From Thermoprotei archaeon (lineage in GTDB: Archaea; Thermoproteota; Thermoprotei; Thermofilales; B20-G17), in assembly GCA_003649515.1 (NCBI GenBank), contig QMSC01000017.1, forward strand, positions 1-15,901: a DNA stretch of 15,901 bases, given 5' to 3'. Position numbers and translations under genes: made by a program. Shown here one piece after another: positions 1-6,578 of this stretch. The stretch's first letter is position 1; every line of letters begins with the position of its first letter. Below the pieces are notes generated by a model, which saw nothing but the letters and a program-made list of their open reading frames with translations, was not told the DNA's origin and did not search any database.

Positions 1-540
1 GCTTGGATAAAGGAGAGCGCCTATAGATGTGAAGACCTTTCCGCCTACATGTTGTAGTATTCTTGCCTTGCGGGAATCGATGTATTTCCCCTTTAAGATA
101 TCGCTATTGGCATAGGCTTCTAGGACCTCTCCTATGAAAAGAGTGCTCTCTCCTGCATCAATGGATTTTTGAACACGGCACTCCAGGTGGGCTATACATT
201 CGCGAATTATTGGGGGCTTAACGCGACGGCTGGAATCGAATGTCAGCTTGAGAACCTTTGTTTTATCGACTTCGTGTCCACTAGTCGTTCCAGCATACCA
301 CACGGCTTCTATGAGACGTGTATCAGGAACGTTCACGGTAAACTCATTTGTTTTCTTAATTATTTCATATGTGTAACTTTCCTCTCCTATAGCAACGGCG
401 ATAAGAGGGGGGTCTTCACTAACAGGTGTGGTCCAGCTAGCTGCCATAACGTTTACTCTACCCTCGGGGCTTCTCGAAACTATCAATACGACAGGTCTGG
501 GGTGAAGAGCTAAGTAGAACTTTTCAAGGGAGGCTTTCAT
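1..540 (-). CDS. Flavin reductase-like (FMN-binding) protein, C-terminus cut by window edge
   Basis: The minus strand is open from an ATG at 540 to the first base of the window, giving 180 residues without a stop. The N-terminal part carries the pattern of the flavin reductase-like domain: a proline-rich entry (HPRPVVLIVS, residues 13-22), then NVMAASWTTPVS near 30-41 and a DPPLIAVAIG strand near 43-52, followed by ETCI-like family positions read here as TNEFTVNVPD. Members bind FMN non-covalently, usually as dimers in the cytoplasm, and some reduce flavin with NAD(P)H; the substrate cannot be read from sequence. The start lies 10 bases after the stop of the coiled-coil gene on the same strand, with AGGA about nine bases before the ATG, so the two are probably co-transcribed. 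Family assignment is firm, exact role unknown. Confidence 0.85.
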   Translation of the reverse strand, partial: MKASLEKFYLALHPRPVVLIVSRSPEGRVNVMAASWTTPVSEDPPLIAVAIGEESYTYEIIKKTNEFTVNVPDTRLIEAVWYAGTTSGHEVDKTKVLKLTFDSSRRVKPPIIRECIAHLECRVQKSIDAGESTLFIGEVLEAYANSDILKGKYIDSRKARILQHVGGKVFTSIGALLYPS

Positions 541-550
541 GGAGTTTTTC

Positions 551-1522
551 CTATTCGATCTTAACCTTTATTGAAATAATATTTTTCGCTGCTAGGTAGT
601 ACATCTTCTCTAGGACTAATATTTTCGAGAACCCTGTTCGCTTGCTGACATAGTCGACAACAAGGCTTAAGTTCAGTGCTCTCTCTTGTTTATCGAAGAG
701 CGCTGTTAAGGCTGCTAGAGTTTCCTTAGTCTCACGATCCATAATCCTCTCTGACATCTTCTTGGCTTCTGTCAAAATAGTTTCTATCTCCTTTTCTAAT
801 ACTGCAATGTTATGTTCGTGGCTGAGCGGCTCGCTCTCGATCCTTTCAATAATGCTCTTTATCTCCATGAGTCTCTTATTTAGTCTCTGAAGCTTCTCTT
901 GGACTTGGATATCGCCTAAGTGTCTCATGCGCTGGAAAAGTGTTTCTATGAAGGCTATTTTCTCTCCGATTTTCTTCAGTCTTTTCATGAATATTCTCTT
1001 TGCAAGATTTAACTGCTTTGTAAGCTCACGGTGTAGGTACTGTAGCTCATCAACGTATTGCTCAATGTCATACCCAGGGCTTTCTAGGAGTTTTCGGCAT
1101 CTTCCGAGGAGTCTAGCATTCTCCGAGAAAATGTGAGGGCTGGTGTTCCGTATCAGTCTACTCCATCTCTCTAAAGTCTCGGCAGAACTTTCTACTTTCT
1201 CTAACACGTTCAGCATTTTCTCTAAACTAGTAGCAAGGGAGCTGAGTTTATCCACGTACTCGTCTAGGGATTTGGAATAACTGTCAAGAGAGTTTTCTAC
1301 CCTCAGCAATTCATCTATTGGGATGTCTAGGTCAGGTGGTTTATTGAACTCCATTATCTGTCCTAATAGAGGTCTAATGAAGTCCTTATCCTCATATTCT
1401 TCTCGCAGGAGGTTTAGAAGCATTTCTACTCTCTTTCTGGCTTCAGCAGCTTTTTTGGCCTTAAGGGATAACTCCTCTAAAACCCTTTCAACATCCTTAC
1501 TCTCAACTACCTTCTGCGACAC
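551..1522 (-). CDS. Long coiled-coil protein of unknown function
   Basis: This is a 323-residue, highly charged protein with no domain I recognise. From about residue 5 to 275 it is almost entirely predicted helix, rich in Glu, Lys, Arg and Leu with heptad-like spacing and few helix breakers (a PPDLDIP stretch near 62-68 and SPGYDIEQY near 147-155 look like hinges). The last 45 residues (LSLVVDYVSKRTGFSK, then a hydrophobic strand-like end KNIISIKVKIE) could form a small winged-helix-like cap. There is no signal peptide or membrane segment. The start is a GTG at 1522; on the coding strand GGAG lies about eight bases upstream. It is the first gene of a probable two-gene unit with the flavin reductase-like gene and is divergent from the macro-domain gene. 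A scaffold, SMC-like accessory or structural role is possible but unproven. Confidence 0.75.
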   Translation of the reverse strand: MSQKVVESKDVERVLEELSLKAKKAAEARKRVEMLLNLLREEYEDKDFIRPLLGQIMEFNKPPDLDIPIDELLRVENSLDSYSKSLDEYVDKLSSLATSLEKMLNVLEKVESSAETLERWSRLIRNTSPHIFSENARLLGRCRKLLESPGYDIEQYVDELQYLHRELTKQLNLAKRIFMKRLKKIGEKIAFIETLFQRMRHLGDIQVQEKLQRLNKRLMEIKSIIERIESEPLSHEHNIAVLEKEIETILTEAKKMSERIMDRETKETLAALTALFDKQERALNLSLVVDYVSKRTGFSKILVLEKMYYLAAKNIISIKVKIE

Positions 1523-1565
1523 TACTCATCTCCAAATGCTATTACCCTCCCCTAAGCTTAGTAAC

Positions 1566-1585
1566 TCTCGTTTAAAATAACATTT
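1566..1585. promoter_or_regulatory. Shared divergent promoter between coiled-coil and macro-domain genes
   Basis: The roughly 100-base gap between two divergent starts (1522 minus, 1624 plus) contains one strong A/T box, GTTTAAAATAAC at 1570-1581, that reads as a TATA-like element on both strands. Downstream distances allow short leaders of about 20-27 bases on each side, and both genes have purine-rich ribosome binding sites (GGAG before the GTG at 1522, GGGAG before the TTG at 1624). This is inferred from spacing and base composition alone. Confidence 0.45.
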
Positions 1586-1623
1586 TTAATTACCCAACAC
1601 TGTAACGTAGTTTGGGAGAAAAC

Positions 1624-2193
1624 TTGTCTGAGGCCTTTAAGTATAGAAATAGGTTGAACATAGTGGTCCTTCAAGGCGACATTACCGCACTGGAAGTAGA
1701 TGCAATAGTGAACCCAGCTAACTCTTACATGATTATGGGAGGAGGTGTTGCAGGGGTCATAAAAAGGAAGGGAGGGGAAGTTATAGAGAGAGAAGCTAGA
1801 AAATCCGCTCCTGTACCCGTAGGTAAAGCTGTAGCGACTCAAGCTGGCAAGCTCAAAGTGAAGTACGTGATACATGCACCGACTATGGAGCGTCCCGCAA
1901 TGCGCACTAGCCGAGAAAAAGTTAAGCTAGCTACGAAAGCAGCGCTGAATAAGGCGGTAGAATTGGGGATTATTAACGTGGCTTTTCCCGCCATGGGAGC
2001 TGGCGTTGGAGGCTTAAGCGTAGATACCTCAGTTAAAACTATTCTCGAGGCCATAGACGAATCCTTTGATAGAGTATCTGCATCTAAGCTAAGCACCATA
2101 TATCTCGTGGCCTACAGGGAGGAGGACTATAGAGTTTTCTTAGAGGTCGTAAAGAAGTGGATGAAGAAATATGGTAAAGAATCCTCTACGTGA
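1624..2193 (+). CDS. Macro-domain protein (ADP-ribose binding or hydrolysing)
   Basis: The 189-residue protein is a single macro domain, the usual length for stand-alone archaeal members. Visible motifs, numbered from the start used here, are GDIT at 18-21, NPAN at 30-33 (the adenine/ribose-contacting asparagines), the glycine loop GGGVAGVI at 39-46, and PAMGAGVGGL at 122-131, the diphosphate-binding loop. The family binds ADP-ribose; many members hydrolyse ADP-ribose-1''-phosphate, remove mono-ADP-ribose from proteins or nucleic acids, or deacetylate O-acetyl-ADP-ribose. I chose TTG 1624 because GGGAG sits five bases upstream; an in-frame TTG at 1612 would add four residues and would place the start inside this site. 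The last 23 bases overlap the start of the next gene, so the two are translationally linked. The precise substrate is not readable. Confidence 0.9.
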   Translation: MSEAFKYRNRLNIVVLQGDITALEVDAIVNPANSYMIMGGGVAGVIKRKGGEVIEREARKSAPVPVGKAVATQAGKLKVKYVIHAPTMERPAMRTSREKVKLATKAALNKAVELGIINVAFPAMGAGVGGLSVDTSVKTILEAIDESFDRVSASKLSTIYLVAYREEDYRVFLEVVKKWMKKYGKESST

Positions 2194-2434
2194 TATGCTA
2201 AACAGGTTGCTTTGGGATAAATCTCTTGATAGAAGGTACTTTGAAATAGCCTTCATATCAAGAGGTACTGAAAGTGGGTTAGAGAAAGTTAGAGGCGACA
2301 GAATAACTAGAGTTTCAAGGGATTACGTGCACTTTCTACTACCTGATGGATTGAAAAGCATTCCCTTACACAGGATAGTTTACATTCTGGACTTGAAGCA
2401 AGGCAAGTACGTGTACTATAAACGCTCTAAGTAG
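2171..2434 (+). CDS. UPF0248 / MJ1316-domain (DUF504) protein
   Basis: This 87-residue protein matches the archaeal UPF0248 family (MJ1316 domain, formerly DUF504) along its whole length. The recognisable features are an N-terminal helix with a conserved RDMLNRLLWD start, the FEIAFISRGTE segment near 26-36, and the IPLHRIVYI segment near 64-72. The domain has been proposed, from comparative genomics, to recognise RNA ends carrying cyclic phosphates or similar groups; direct biochemical evidence is limited. The gene starts 23 bases before the stop of the macro-domain gene and therefore probably depends on it for translation. The pairing of a possible RNA-end-recognition domain with an ADP-ribose-related phosphatase-type domain hints at tRNA splicing or RNA-repair end products such as Appr-1''-p. 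The family call is strong, the function inferred. Confidence 0.85.
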   Translation: MVKNPLRDMLNRLLWDKSLDRRYFEIAFISRGTESGLEKVRGDRITRVSRDYVHFLLPDGLKSIPLHRIVYILDLKQGKYVYYKRSK

Positions 2435-2442
2435 TAGAGAAT

Positions 2443-2727
2443 GTGCAAGTACCAGCAGTTTTCAGAGTCCATAAAACAGGAGATCGTAACTCTCCCTAGA
2501 AGAATTGGAAATTCAAGTTAGAGAATTAGCATGCGCCCGTTTTTGCTGGGATACTATGTCATCCATGTGAGCGAGGTCCCAGTAGAATACCTATGCTCAA
2601 GGAGATATATGAACAGCTTAAGCTAGCCAGAGATCTCGGGCTAGACGGAGTGGTCTTCTTTAGATTTCGAGAAATAATTTCGAGCAATCTTTGGCCAGCA
2701 ATCGATAAGGTGAGCTTTGAGCATTAG
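2443..2727 (+). pseudogene. Probable decayed 3' end of a TIM-barrel-like (glycosidase-type) gene
   Basis: The 424-base gap between 2434 and 2859 has no intact gene, but one frame reads like protein for about 95 codons to a TAG at 2725-2727, broken only by in-frame TAG codons at 2497-2499 and 2527-2529. After the second stop it reads PVFAGILCHP, then IPMLKEIYEQLKLARDLGLD, then GVVFFRFREI, typical of the last strands and helices of a (beta/alpha)8 barrel in glycosidase-like families. No credible start or ribosome binding site precedes it; the ATG at 2593 would give 44 residues. I read it as the remnant of a larger gene whose 5' part is lost. The family guess is by pattern only. Confidence 0.4.
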
Positions 2728-2828
2728 GTTAATGTAATGTTATCTGGAGGGCTCAGAACATAGGATGCTGTATGTATTTCGACCTGATGAAAGATTAGGG
2801 ATTACCGGTTAAAATTTAACTAAAACAA

Positions 2829-2845
2829 TGTTCTTTAAAATGAGT
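2829..2845 (+). promoter_or_regulatory. TATA-like box of the reductase gene, leaderless start
   Basis: TTTAAAA at 2834-2840 is centred about 22 bases before the TTG at 2859. An in-frame stop at 2850-2852 excludes any earlier start, and the GGGA before the TTG is directly adjacent, too close to serve as a normal ribosome binding site. The arrangement fits a leaderless or nearly leaderless transcript. An alternative box, TTAAAATTTAA at about 2809-2819, would give a leader of roughly 20 bases. Confidence 0.4.
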
Positions 2846-2858
2846 GGTGTGAAAGGGA

Positions 2859-4049
2859 TTGTCCTCAGAGGACTTTAAAATCGCAGTTATAGGAGCAGGT
2901 CCTGTAGGACTTTTCTTCGCGCTTGAACTATTGAAAAGGGGCATTATAGTTGATGTATTTGAGGAGCATTCAAGAATAGGTGTTCCGAAGCATTGTGCAG
3001 GAGTAGTATCAATTGGGGGGCTCAATAAATTATGCTTCAGTGATGGCAAGTATGTCCTAAACAAAGTTAGAGGGGCATTAATCCACTCTCCGAGCGGTAA
3101 GTACTCATTAAAAGTAGCGCGGAGGGATTTTCAAGCATATATTCTTGATCGAGAAGCCTTTGATCAGAATCTCTACTATGAAGCTACGAGTCGGGGAGTT
3201 AGAGTTTTCCTAAACTCTTTCGTGAAAGATGTTACGAAAACGAACAGGAAGACTTGGAGGATTGCTGTAGGAAAGGGATCTACGCGGGAATACGACTTAA
3301 TAGTGGATGCGGAAGGGGCATCATTGAAGATTGCCCGTAGTCTCGGAGTAAGAGTCCCTAAGGATGCTAGGCTTCCAGCAATACAATTCGAGTTGAAGGG
3401 CATACAGGATATAGACGAGGATTTCGTAGAAGTATTCCTGGGAAATCGCTGGGCACATGGCTTCTTTGCGTGGCTTGTGCCGCTATGCTCAACGGAGGCG
3501 AGAGTAGGATTGGCCTCTTATACAAGGCCGCGAATCATGCTTGATTACCTTCTTCATAAACACCCGTTAATGAGGAATAGGGTGAAGCGTGCGAAGATAA
3601 AGGAGGTGAACGCGGGGTTAGTGATTGTTTCAGGACCTGCATGGAGATTTTTCGGAGATGGATATATTATGGTAGGAGATGCTGCAGGCCACGTAAAGCC
3701 TACAACAGGTGGAGGCATAGTTTTCGGAATGTTAGGCGCCAAGGTAGCTGCGGAAGTTATTCAAGAGGCGTTGAAGAGTGGAGATTTTTCGAGAGCGGTT
3801 CTCAAAAAGTACTCGGAGTTGTGGGAGCGAAACTACGGAGGAGAGTTTAAAGCTATGAAAATGGCGAGAAGGATTTTTACTAGGCTAGATGACAGTAAAC
3901 TTGAAAGTCTTATAAAAGCTCTAAGCAGGGAAGATTTCCTAGAAGTGATCGAGAAGTTCGGTGATATGGACTTTCAGAGATCCGTGATCTCTAGAATTCT
4001 CCTATCACCGCGATTTCTTTTCAGTCTGTTAAAGGCTTTTCTAGCTTAA
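2859..4049 (+). CDS. Geranylgeranyl reductase family FAD-dependent oxidoreductase
   Basis: The 396-residue protein has the full pattern of the geranylgeranyl reductase family. An N-terminal Rossmann FAD-binding motif GAGPVG lies at 12-17 with an acidic strand end (DVFEE, 32-36). PKHCAG at 43-48 contains the conserved cysteine of the family, GFFAWLVP at 201-208 matches its substrate-cavity strand, and the second FAD motif GDAAGHVKPTTGGG is at 273-286. Family members reduce prenyl double bonds; in archaea the best-known role is saturating the geranylgeranyl chains of membrane lipids, with electrons from ferredoxin or a similar carrier. Related members act on other prenyl compounds, so the exact substrate is an inference. 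The start is TTG, forced by an upstream in-frame stop. It stands alone on its strand and converges with the transporter gene with no spacer. Confidence 0.88.
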   Translation: MSSEDFKIAVIGAGPVGLFFALELLKRGIIVDVFEEHSRIGVPKHCAGVVSIGGLNKLCFSDGKYVLNKVRGALIHSPSGKYSLKVARRDFQAYILDREAFDQNLYYEATSRGVRVFLNSFVKDVTKTNRKTWRIAVGKGSTREYDLIVDAEGASLKIARSLGVRVPKDARLPAIQFELKGIQDIDEDFVEVFLGNRWAHGFFAWLVPLCSTEARVGLASYTRPRIMLDYLLHKHPLMRNRVKRAKIKEVNAGLVIVSGPAWRFFGDGYIMVGDAAGHVKPTTGGGIVFGMLGAKVAAEVIQEALKSGDFSRAVLKKYSELWERNYGGEFKAMKMARRIFTRLDDSKLESLIKALSREDFLEVIEKFGDMDFQRSVISRILLSPRFLFSLLKAFLA

Positions 4050-4634
4050 CTAAGTAAATTCTATGAGCATTAGGAGGGATGTCAGAATAAACAAACAACC
4101 CGAGAGTGTACGCACTTTCTTCAGGCTAAGCCTCCGAGTAATTAGCTCGCTTGCCACTGCAGTTAACGTGCAAATTGACCCCAATCCTAGCATTGCTCCG
4201 GCGAAGACTACTATGGGATTATCCCAGCTTGAGGCTAGAGCCAAAACCGTTAACTGGGTTTTATCACCAATCTCGGCTAAAGCTATCGCTAGAAATGATG
4301 TTAGAAAGGCGCAGCTTACGAACTTATTAGCGTAACGCTTTTCGTTCCCCTCAACCGTCTCCCGTCTCGCTTCTACTAGGAGCGTATGTAGTCCAAAGAA
4401 TAGGAAAATTGCTGCTGAAATAATCCCTATGATGAGCCTAGGTAGAATTCGGAGAAGGATGTGTCCTAGCATTGCTGTAGTCCCTGTCAAGAGGATGAAG
4501 GCACAGAGGGCTCCTCCTATAACTTTCTTTTTGTCCTTGAACTCTAACATTAGGCTAAGTATCAGTAGTTGAGTTTTATCGCCTAACTCCATTAAGGAGA
4601 TGAGCGCGAACGATATTAGGAAGCCCATGAGCAT
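4050..4634 (-). CDS. GDT1/TMEM165 (UPF0016) family cation transporter
   Basis: This 194-residue membrane protein has two homologous halves, each opening with the family signature: ELGDKTQL at 16-23 and EIGDKTQL at 121-128. These acidic motifs lie inside membrane helices and form the ion path in the CaCA2 superfamily. About six hydrophobic segments are visible (near 2-14, 39-60, 67-87, 107-120, 138-161, 177-192), with a charged loop (EARRETVEGNEKR) between the halves. Eukaryotic and bacterial relatives move Mn2+ or Ca2+ in exchange for protons, and archaeal members probably export Mn2+ or Ca2+. The start ATG at 4634 has another ATG two codons in (4628); no clear ribosome binding site is seen, and the AT-rich element near 4672 may drive it. 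It follows the phosphoesterase gene on the same strand after 56 bases. Its stop abuts the stop of the convergent reductase gene. Confidence 0.9.
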   Translation of the reverse strand: MLMGFLISFALISLMELGDKTQLLILSLMLEFKDKKKVIGGALCAFILLTGTTAMLGHILLRILPRLIIGIISAAIFLFFGLHTLLVEARRETVEGNEKRYANKFVSCAFLTSFLAIALAEIGDKTQLTVLALASSWDNPIVVFAGAMLGLGSICTLTAVASELITRRLSLKKVRTLSGCLFILTSLLMLIEFT

Positions 4635-4690
4635 TGTAATCGGTGGAATAAGGAGAAAACTTATGGTATTAAGCTTTACGGATAACCTGC

Positions 4691-5200
4691 CTATAGCTCT
4701 CTAAAAGACACTTCCTTTTCATCTAAATCGATTATCGCTAAAGAAGGCTTCCCCGAGAGGAAGCCGAATACTTCTCCAGGATTTACAACTATAGTCTTAC
4801 CGAACTTCCTCAGATCTCTTTGATGAATGTGTCCATAGAATATGAAGTCATAGATCCCCTTCTCGGCCACAGAGTACACTATTTCCCTAGTCTGTGCCGA
4901 GGGACCTAGGCCATGAAATATCATAATCTTACTCTCACCTACCACTAGGACGTGTGGTTGATTGTATATCTTCATGCCTATCTGTTCTGCAAGGGATAGA
5001 AGTGTGCGCTTATCACCGTCGTTATTCCCAAAGACTCCTATGATTTCCGTCTTGAGCTTCGAGAATTCCTTAATAACGAAGGGCGATACGTAATCACCAC
5101 AGTGTATCACTAGCTCGAGCTCTTCTCCATTGAGTACATCTATTACCTTTCTCACCTGAGGTAAATAATCATGTGTATCCGATATTACCCCTATCTTCAA
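4691..5200 (-). CDS. MJ0936/YfcE-type metallophosphoesterase
   Basis: The 169-residue protein is a complete calcineurin-like phosphoesterase of the small YfcE/MJ0936 group. All metal ligands of the family are present: D8 and H10 in SDTH, D36 in the CGD motif, N59 in GNND, H96 in FHG, and H124 and H126 in GHIH. Such enzymes bind two metal ions, often Mn2+ or Ni2+, and hydrolyse phosphodiesters; a physiological substrate is not established for most. The start is TTG at 5200, supported by GGTGA at 5208-5212 (coding strand), seven bases upstream, and by the MKIGVISDTH beginning typical of the family. The AT-rich run at about 5221-5241 likely holds its promoter. The manganese-type transporter gene downstream on the same strand makes a shared metal context attractive but unproven. 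Confidence 0.92.
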   Translation of the reverse strand: MKIGVISDTHDYLPQVRKVIDVLNGEELELVIHCGDYVSPFVIKEFSKLKTEIIGVFGNNDGDKRTLLSLAEQIGMKIYNQPHVLVVGESKIMIFHGLGPSAQTREIVYSVAEKGIYDFIFYGHIHQRDLRKFGKTIVVNPGEVFGFLSGKPSLAIIDLDEKEVSFREL

Positions 5201-5420
5201 AGCTAGTTCACCACTAGTATATACCTATTTATTATTATATTTGAGAGTTAATGATTGTTCTTAAATAGCCAATATATCCCTGGAACTTGTTTCAAAAACC
5301 CTATCCATACTTCAAAATGGAGCTTACATGTGATCGATTACAAAGATGTGAGATGATAATTCTTCTTGCCAGCACCTTACCGCTTTTTATCGCGGTGATT
5401 TAGAAGCTTAGAATTAAAGG
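5201..5420. other. Divergent intergenic region between phosphoesterase and sialidase-like genes
   Basis: This 220-base stretch carries no open frame of note. Its left end holds the AT-rich promoter zone and GGTGA ribosome binding site of the minus-strand phosphoesterase. Its right end holds the TATA-like box, flanked by an inverted repeat, of the plus-strand gene. The middle (about 5250-5370) shows no gene, RNA or repeat I can support. Confidence 0.5.
5379..5396 (+). promoter_or_regulatory. TATA-like box inside an inverted repeat, upstream of sialidase-like gene
   Basis: ACCGC (5379-5383) and GCGGT (5392-5396) are perfect inverted arms around TTTTTATC, which can serve as the TATA-like box about 34 bases before the ATG at 5421. 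Symmetric arms around the TFB/TBP site are a plausible repressor target. The arms could equally form a short hairpin; five base pairs is a weak signal. Confidence 0.35.
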
Positions 5421-6374
5421 ATGAGGAATCATTTCAAAAGGTTAAAGTACCTATTTAAGCTAAATCATTCCATGACTAGCAGGCTCGTGAAGCTAATCAA
5501 GGTGTATGATAAAGCTCCTCATAATGCATTTACTGATATTGCGTTATTCAAGGGCTACTATTACATCGTCTTCAGAGGCGGCTCAGCACACTCATCATAT
5601 GATGGTCGCATAATAGTGGTCAGATCAAAAGACTTAACGACATGGGAAGAGGTTGCAAGGCTATCCACGAGGTACGACGATAGGGATCCACATTTATTAG
5701 TGTTCGAGAACAGGCTTTTCGTATACTTTGCATGTCGAAGCCCTGAACCCCCTTATCAACACACTAGAGTTTGTTGGAGCGAGGATGGTTCAAATTTTAG
5801 CGAAGCTATAAAGGTGTACGAGGATTGGTATAGGCTTTGGAGACCTAAAGTGCACGGGAAATCGATTTACTGCGCAGCCTATGACGTTAGAGGAAACTTG
5901 AAAAGTTGTTTATTAAGAAGCGAAAATGCCATACACTGGAGCCATGTAAGCACGATATATGAGGGGGATCGAGCTAACGAGACTGAGATAGTATTTCTAG
6001 ATGGGGAAATCCTAGCGTTAGTGAGGCGTGAAGGAGGTGAAAGAACCGCAGCGATATGCCGATCCCAACCCCCTTATACAAGCTGGAAAAAGTGGGAGTT
6101 AAATGAAGTCCTTCAAGGACAAGCCATGTTCCCCTTTAATGGCAGAATCCTGGTGGCTTCGCGCGTGTACATACACGGTAAGGCTAAGACTTGTCTTCAA
6201 ATACTTGAGCCTGAGACGCTATCTCTTAAGCCCGTATTGATCCTTCCATCAGGTGGAGATACCAGCTATCCAGGAATACTATTACTAGATCACAATAAGT
6301 TCGCTATATCGTACTACTCCTCTCATGAAGGGAAAAGTAGTATATATCTCGCGATGGTAGTTATTCACGCGTAA
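5421..6374 (+). CDS. Sialidase-like beta-propeller protein
   Basis: The 317-residue protein has the repeating strand pattern of a sialidase/glycosidase-type beta-propeller. Blade-like units are visible near 36-52 (AFTDIALFKGYYYIVFR), 88-104 (DRDPHLLVFENRLFVYF), 116-133 (with a BNR/Asp-box-like SEDGSNF at 120-126), 141-155, 186-203 (NETEIVFLDGEILALVRR) and 282-313. Candidate active-site residues by analogy are the central arginines (R202/R203), E188 and the tyrosine pair Y298/Y299, but I cannot confirm a catalytic set. There is no signal peptide, so it is probably cytoplasmic, unusual for a sialidase acting on outside sugars. The start ATG 5421 lacks a clear ribosome binding site; ATG 5472 (MTSRLVKLIK) is an alternative because the first 17 residues look non-homologous. 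It stands alone, with GC-poor flanks. The fold call is fair; the substrate is unknown. Confidence 0.7.
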   Translation: MRNHFKRLKYLFKLNHSMTSRLVKLIKVYDKAPHNAFTDIALFKGYYYIVFRGGSAHSSYDGRIIVVRSKDLTTWEEVARLSTRYDDRDPHLLVFENRLFVYFACRSPEPPYQHTRVCWSEDGSNFSEAIKVYEDWYRLWRPKVHGKSIYCAAYDVRGNLKSCLLRSENAIHWSHVSTIYEGDRANETEIVFLDGEILALVRREGGERTAAICRSQPPYTSWKKWELNEVLQGQAMFPFNGRILVASRVYIHGKAKTCLQILEPETLSLKPVLILPSGGDTSYPGILLLDHNKFAISYYSSHEGKSSIYLAMVVIHA

Positions 6375-6578
6375 GTTCATTCAGGCTCTAGATCATCAGC
6401 GAATCCAAGATACATGGCCTCATCCTTCCTCTATAGGTCATTACTTTGTCTTTCAGGTCATCTTAGCTCTAAAGTCTCTAACAACATGGAGTCTTCAAAA
6501 AATCTAAAACGCATAAAATGCCCAGTTAAGTGATTAGTTTAACTGCTCGTTGTCGTAGAATAGCTTCAATAGGTTTGT
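6375..6578. other. Intergenic region between convergent genes, possible small minus-strand remnant
   Basis: No intact gene is visible in these 204 bases between the convergent sialidase-like and regulator genes. On the minus strand, about 6375-6470, two overlapping frames read like the end of a protein (DLKDKVMTYRGR in one, RKDEAMYLGFADDLEPE then TGA in the other), as if joined by a frameshift. This is too short to assign. No strong terminator hairpin is seen. Confidence 0.25.

Noticed and set aside
169..513. 114-codon plus-strand open frame
   Set aside because: It lies antisense to the flavin reductase-like gene, whose translation shows clear family motifs, and its own translation looks unlike a protein family.
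2441..2521. 26-codon ATG frame after the MJ1316-domain gene
   Set aside because: Too short, no ribosome binding site, and the overlapping frame reads better as a barrel remnant.
2497..2529. TAG codons as pyrrolysine sites
   Set aside because: Two closely spaced TAGs, no start and no intact 5' part fit pseudogene decay far better, and ordinary genes in the window also end in TAG.
2531..2635. ATG frame (MRPFLLGYYV...) over the remnant
   Set aside because: It is in a different frame from the stretch with family-like sequence and ends after 34 codons; it looks like chance.
3641..3850. 69-codon plus-strand frame inside the reductase gene
   Set aside because: It is a shifted frame over the conserved second FAD motif of the reductase; the translation is Arg-rich and unlike any family.
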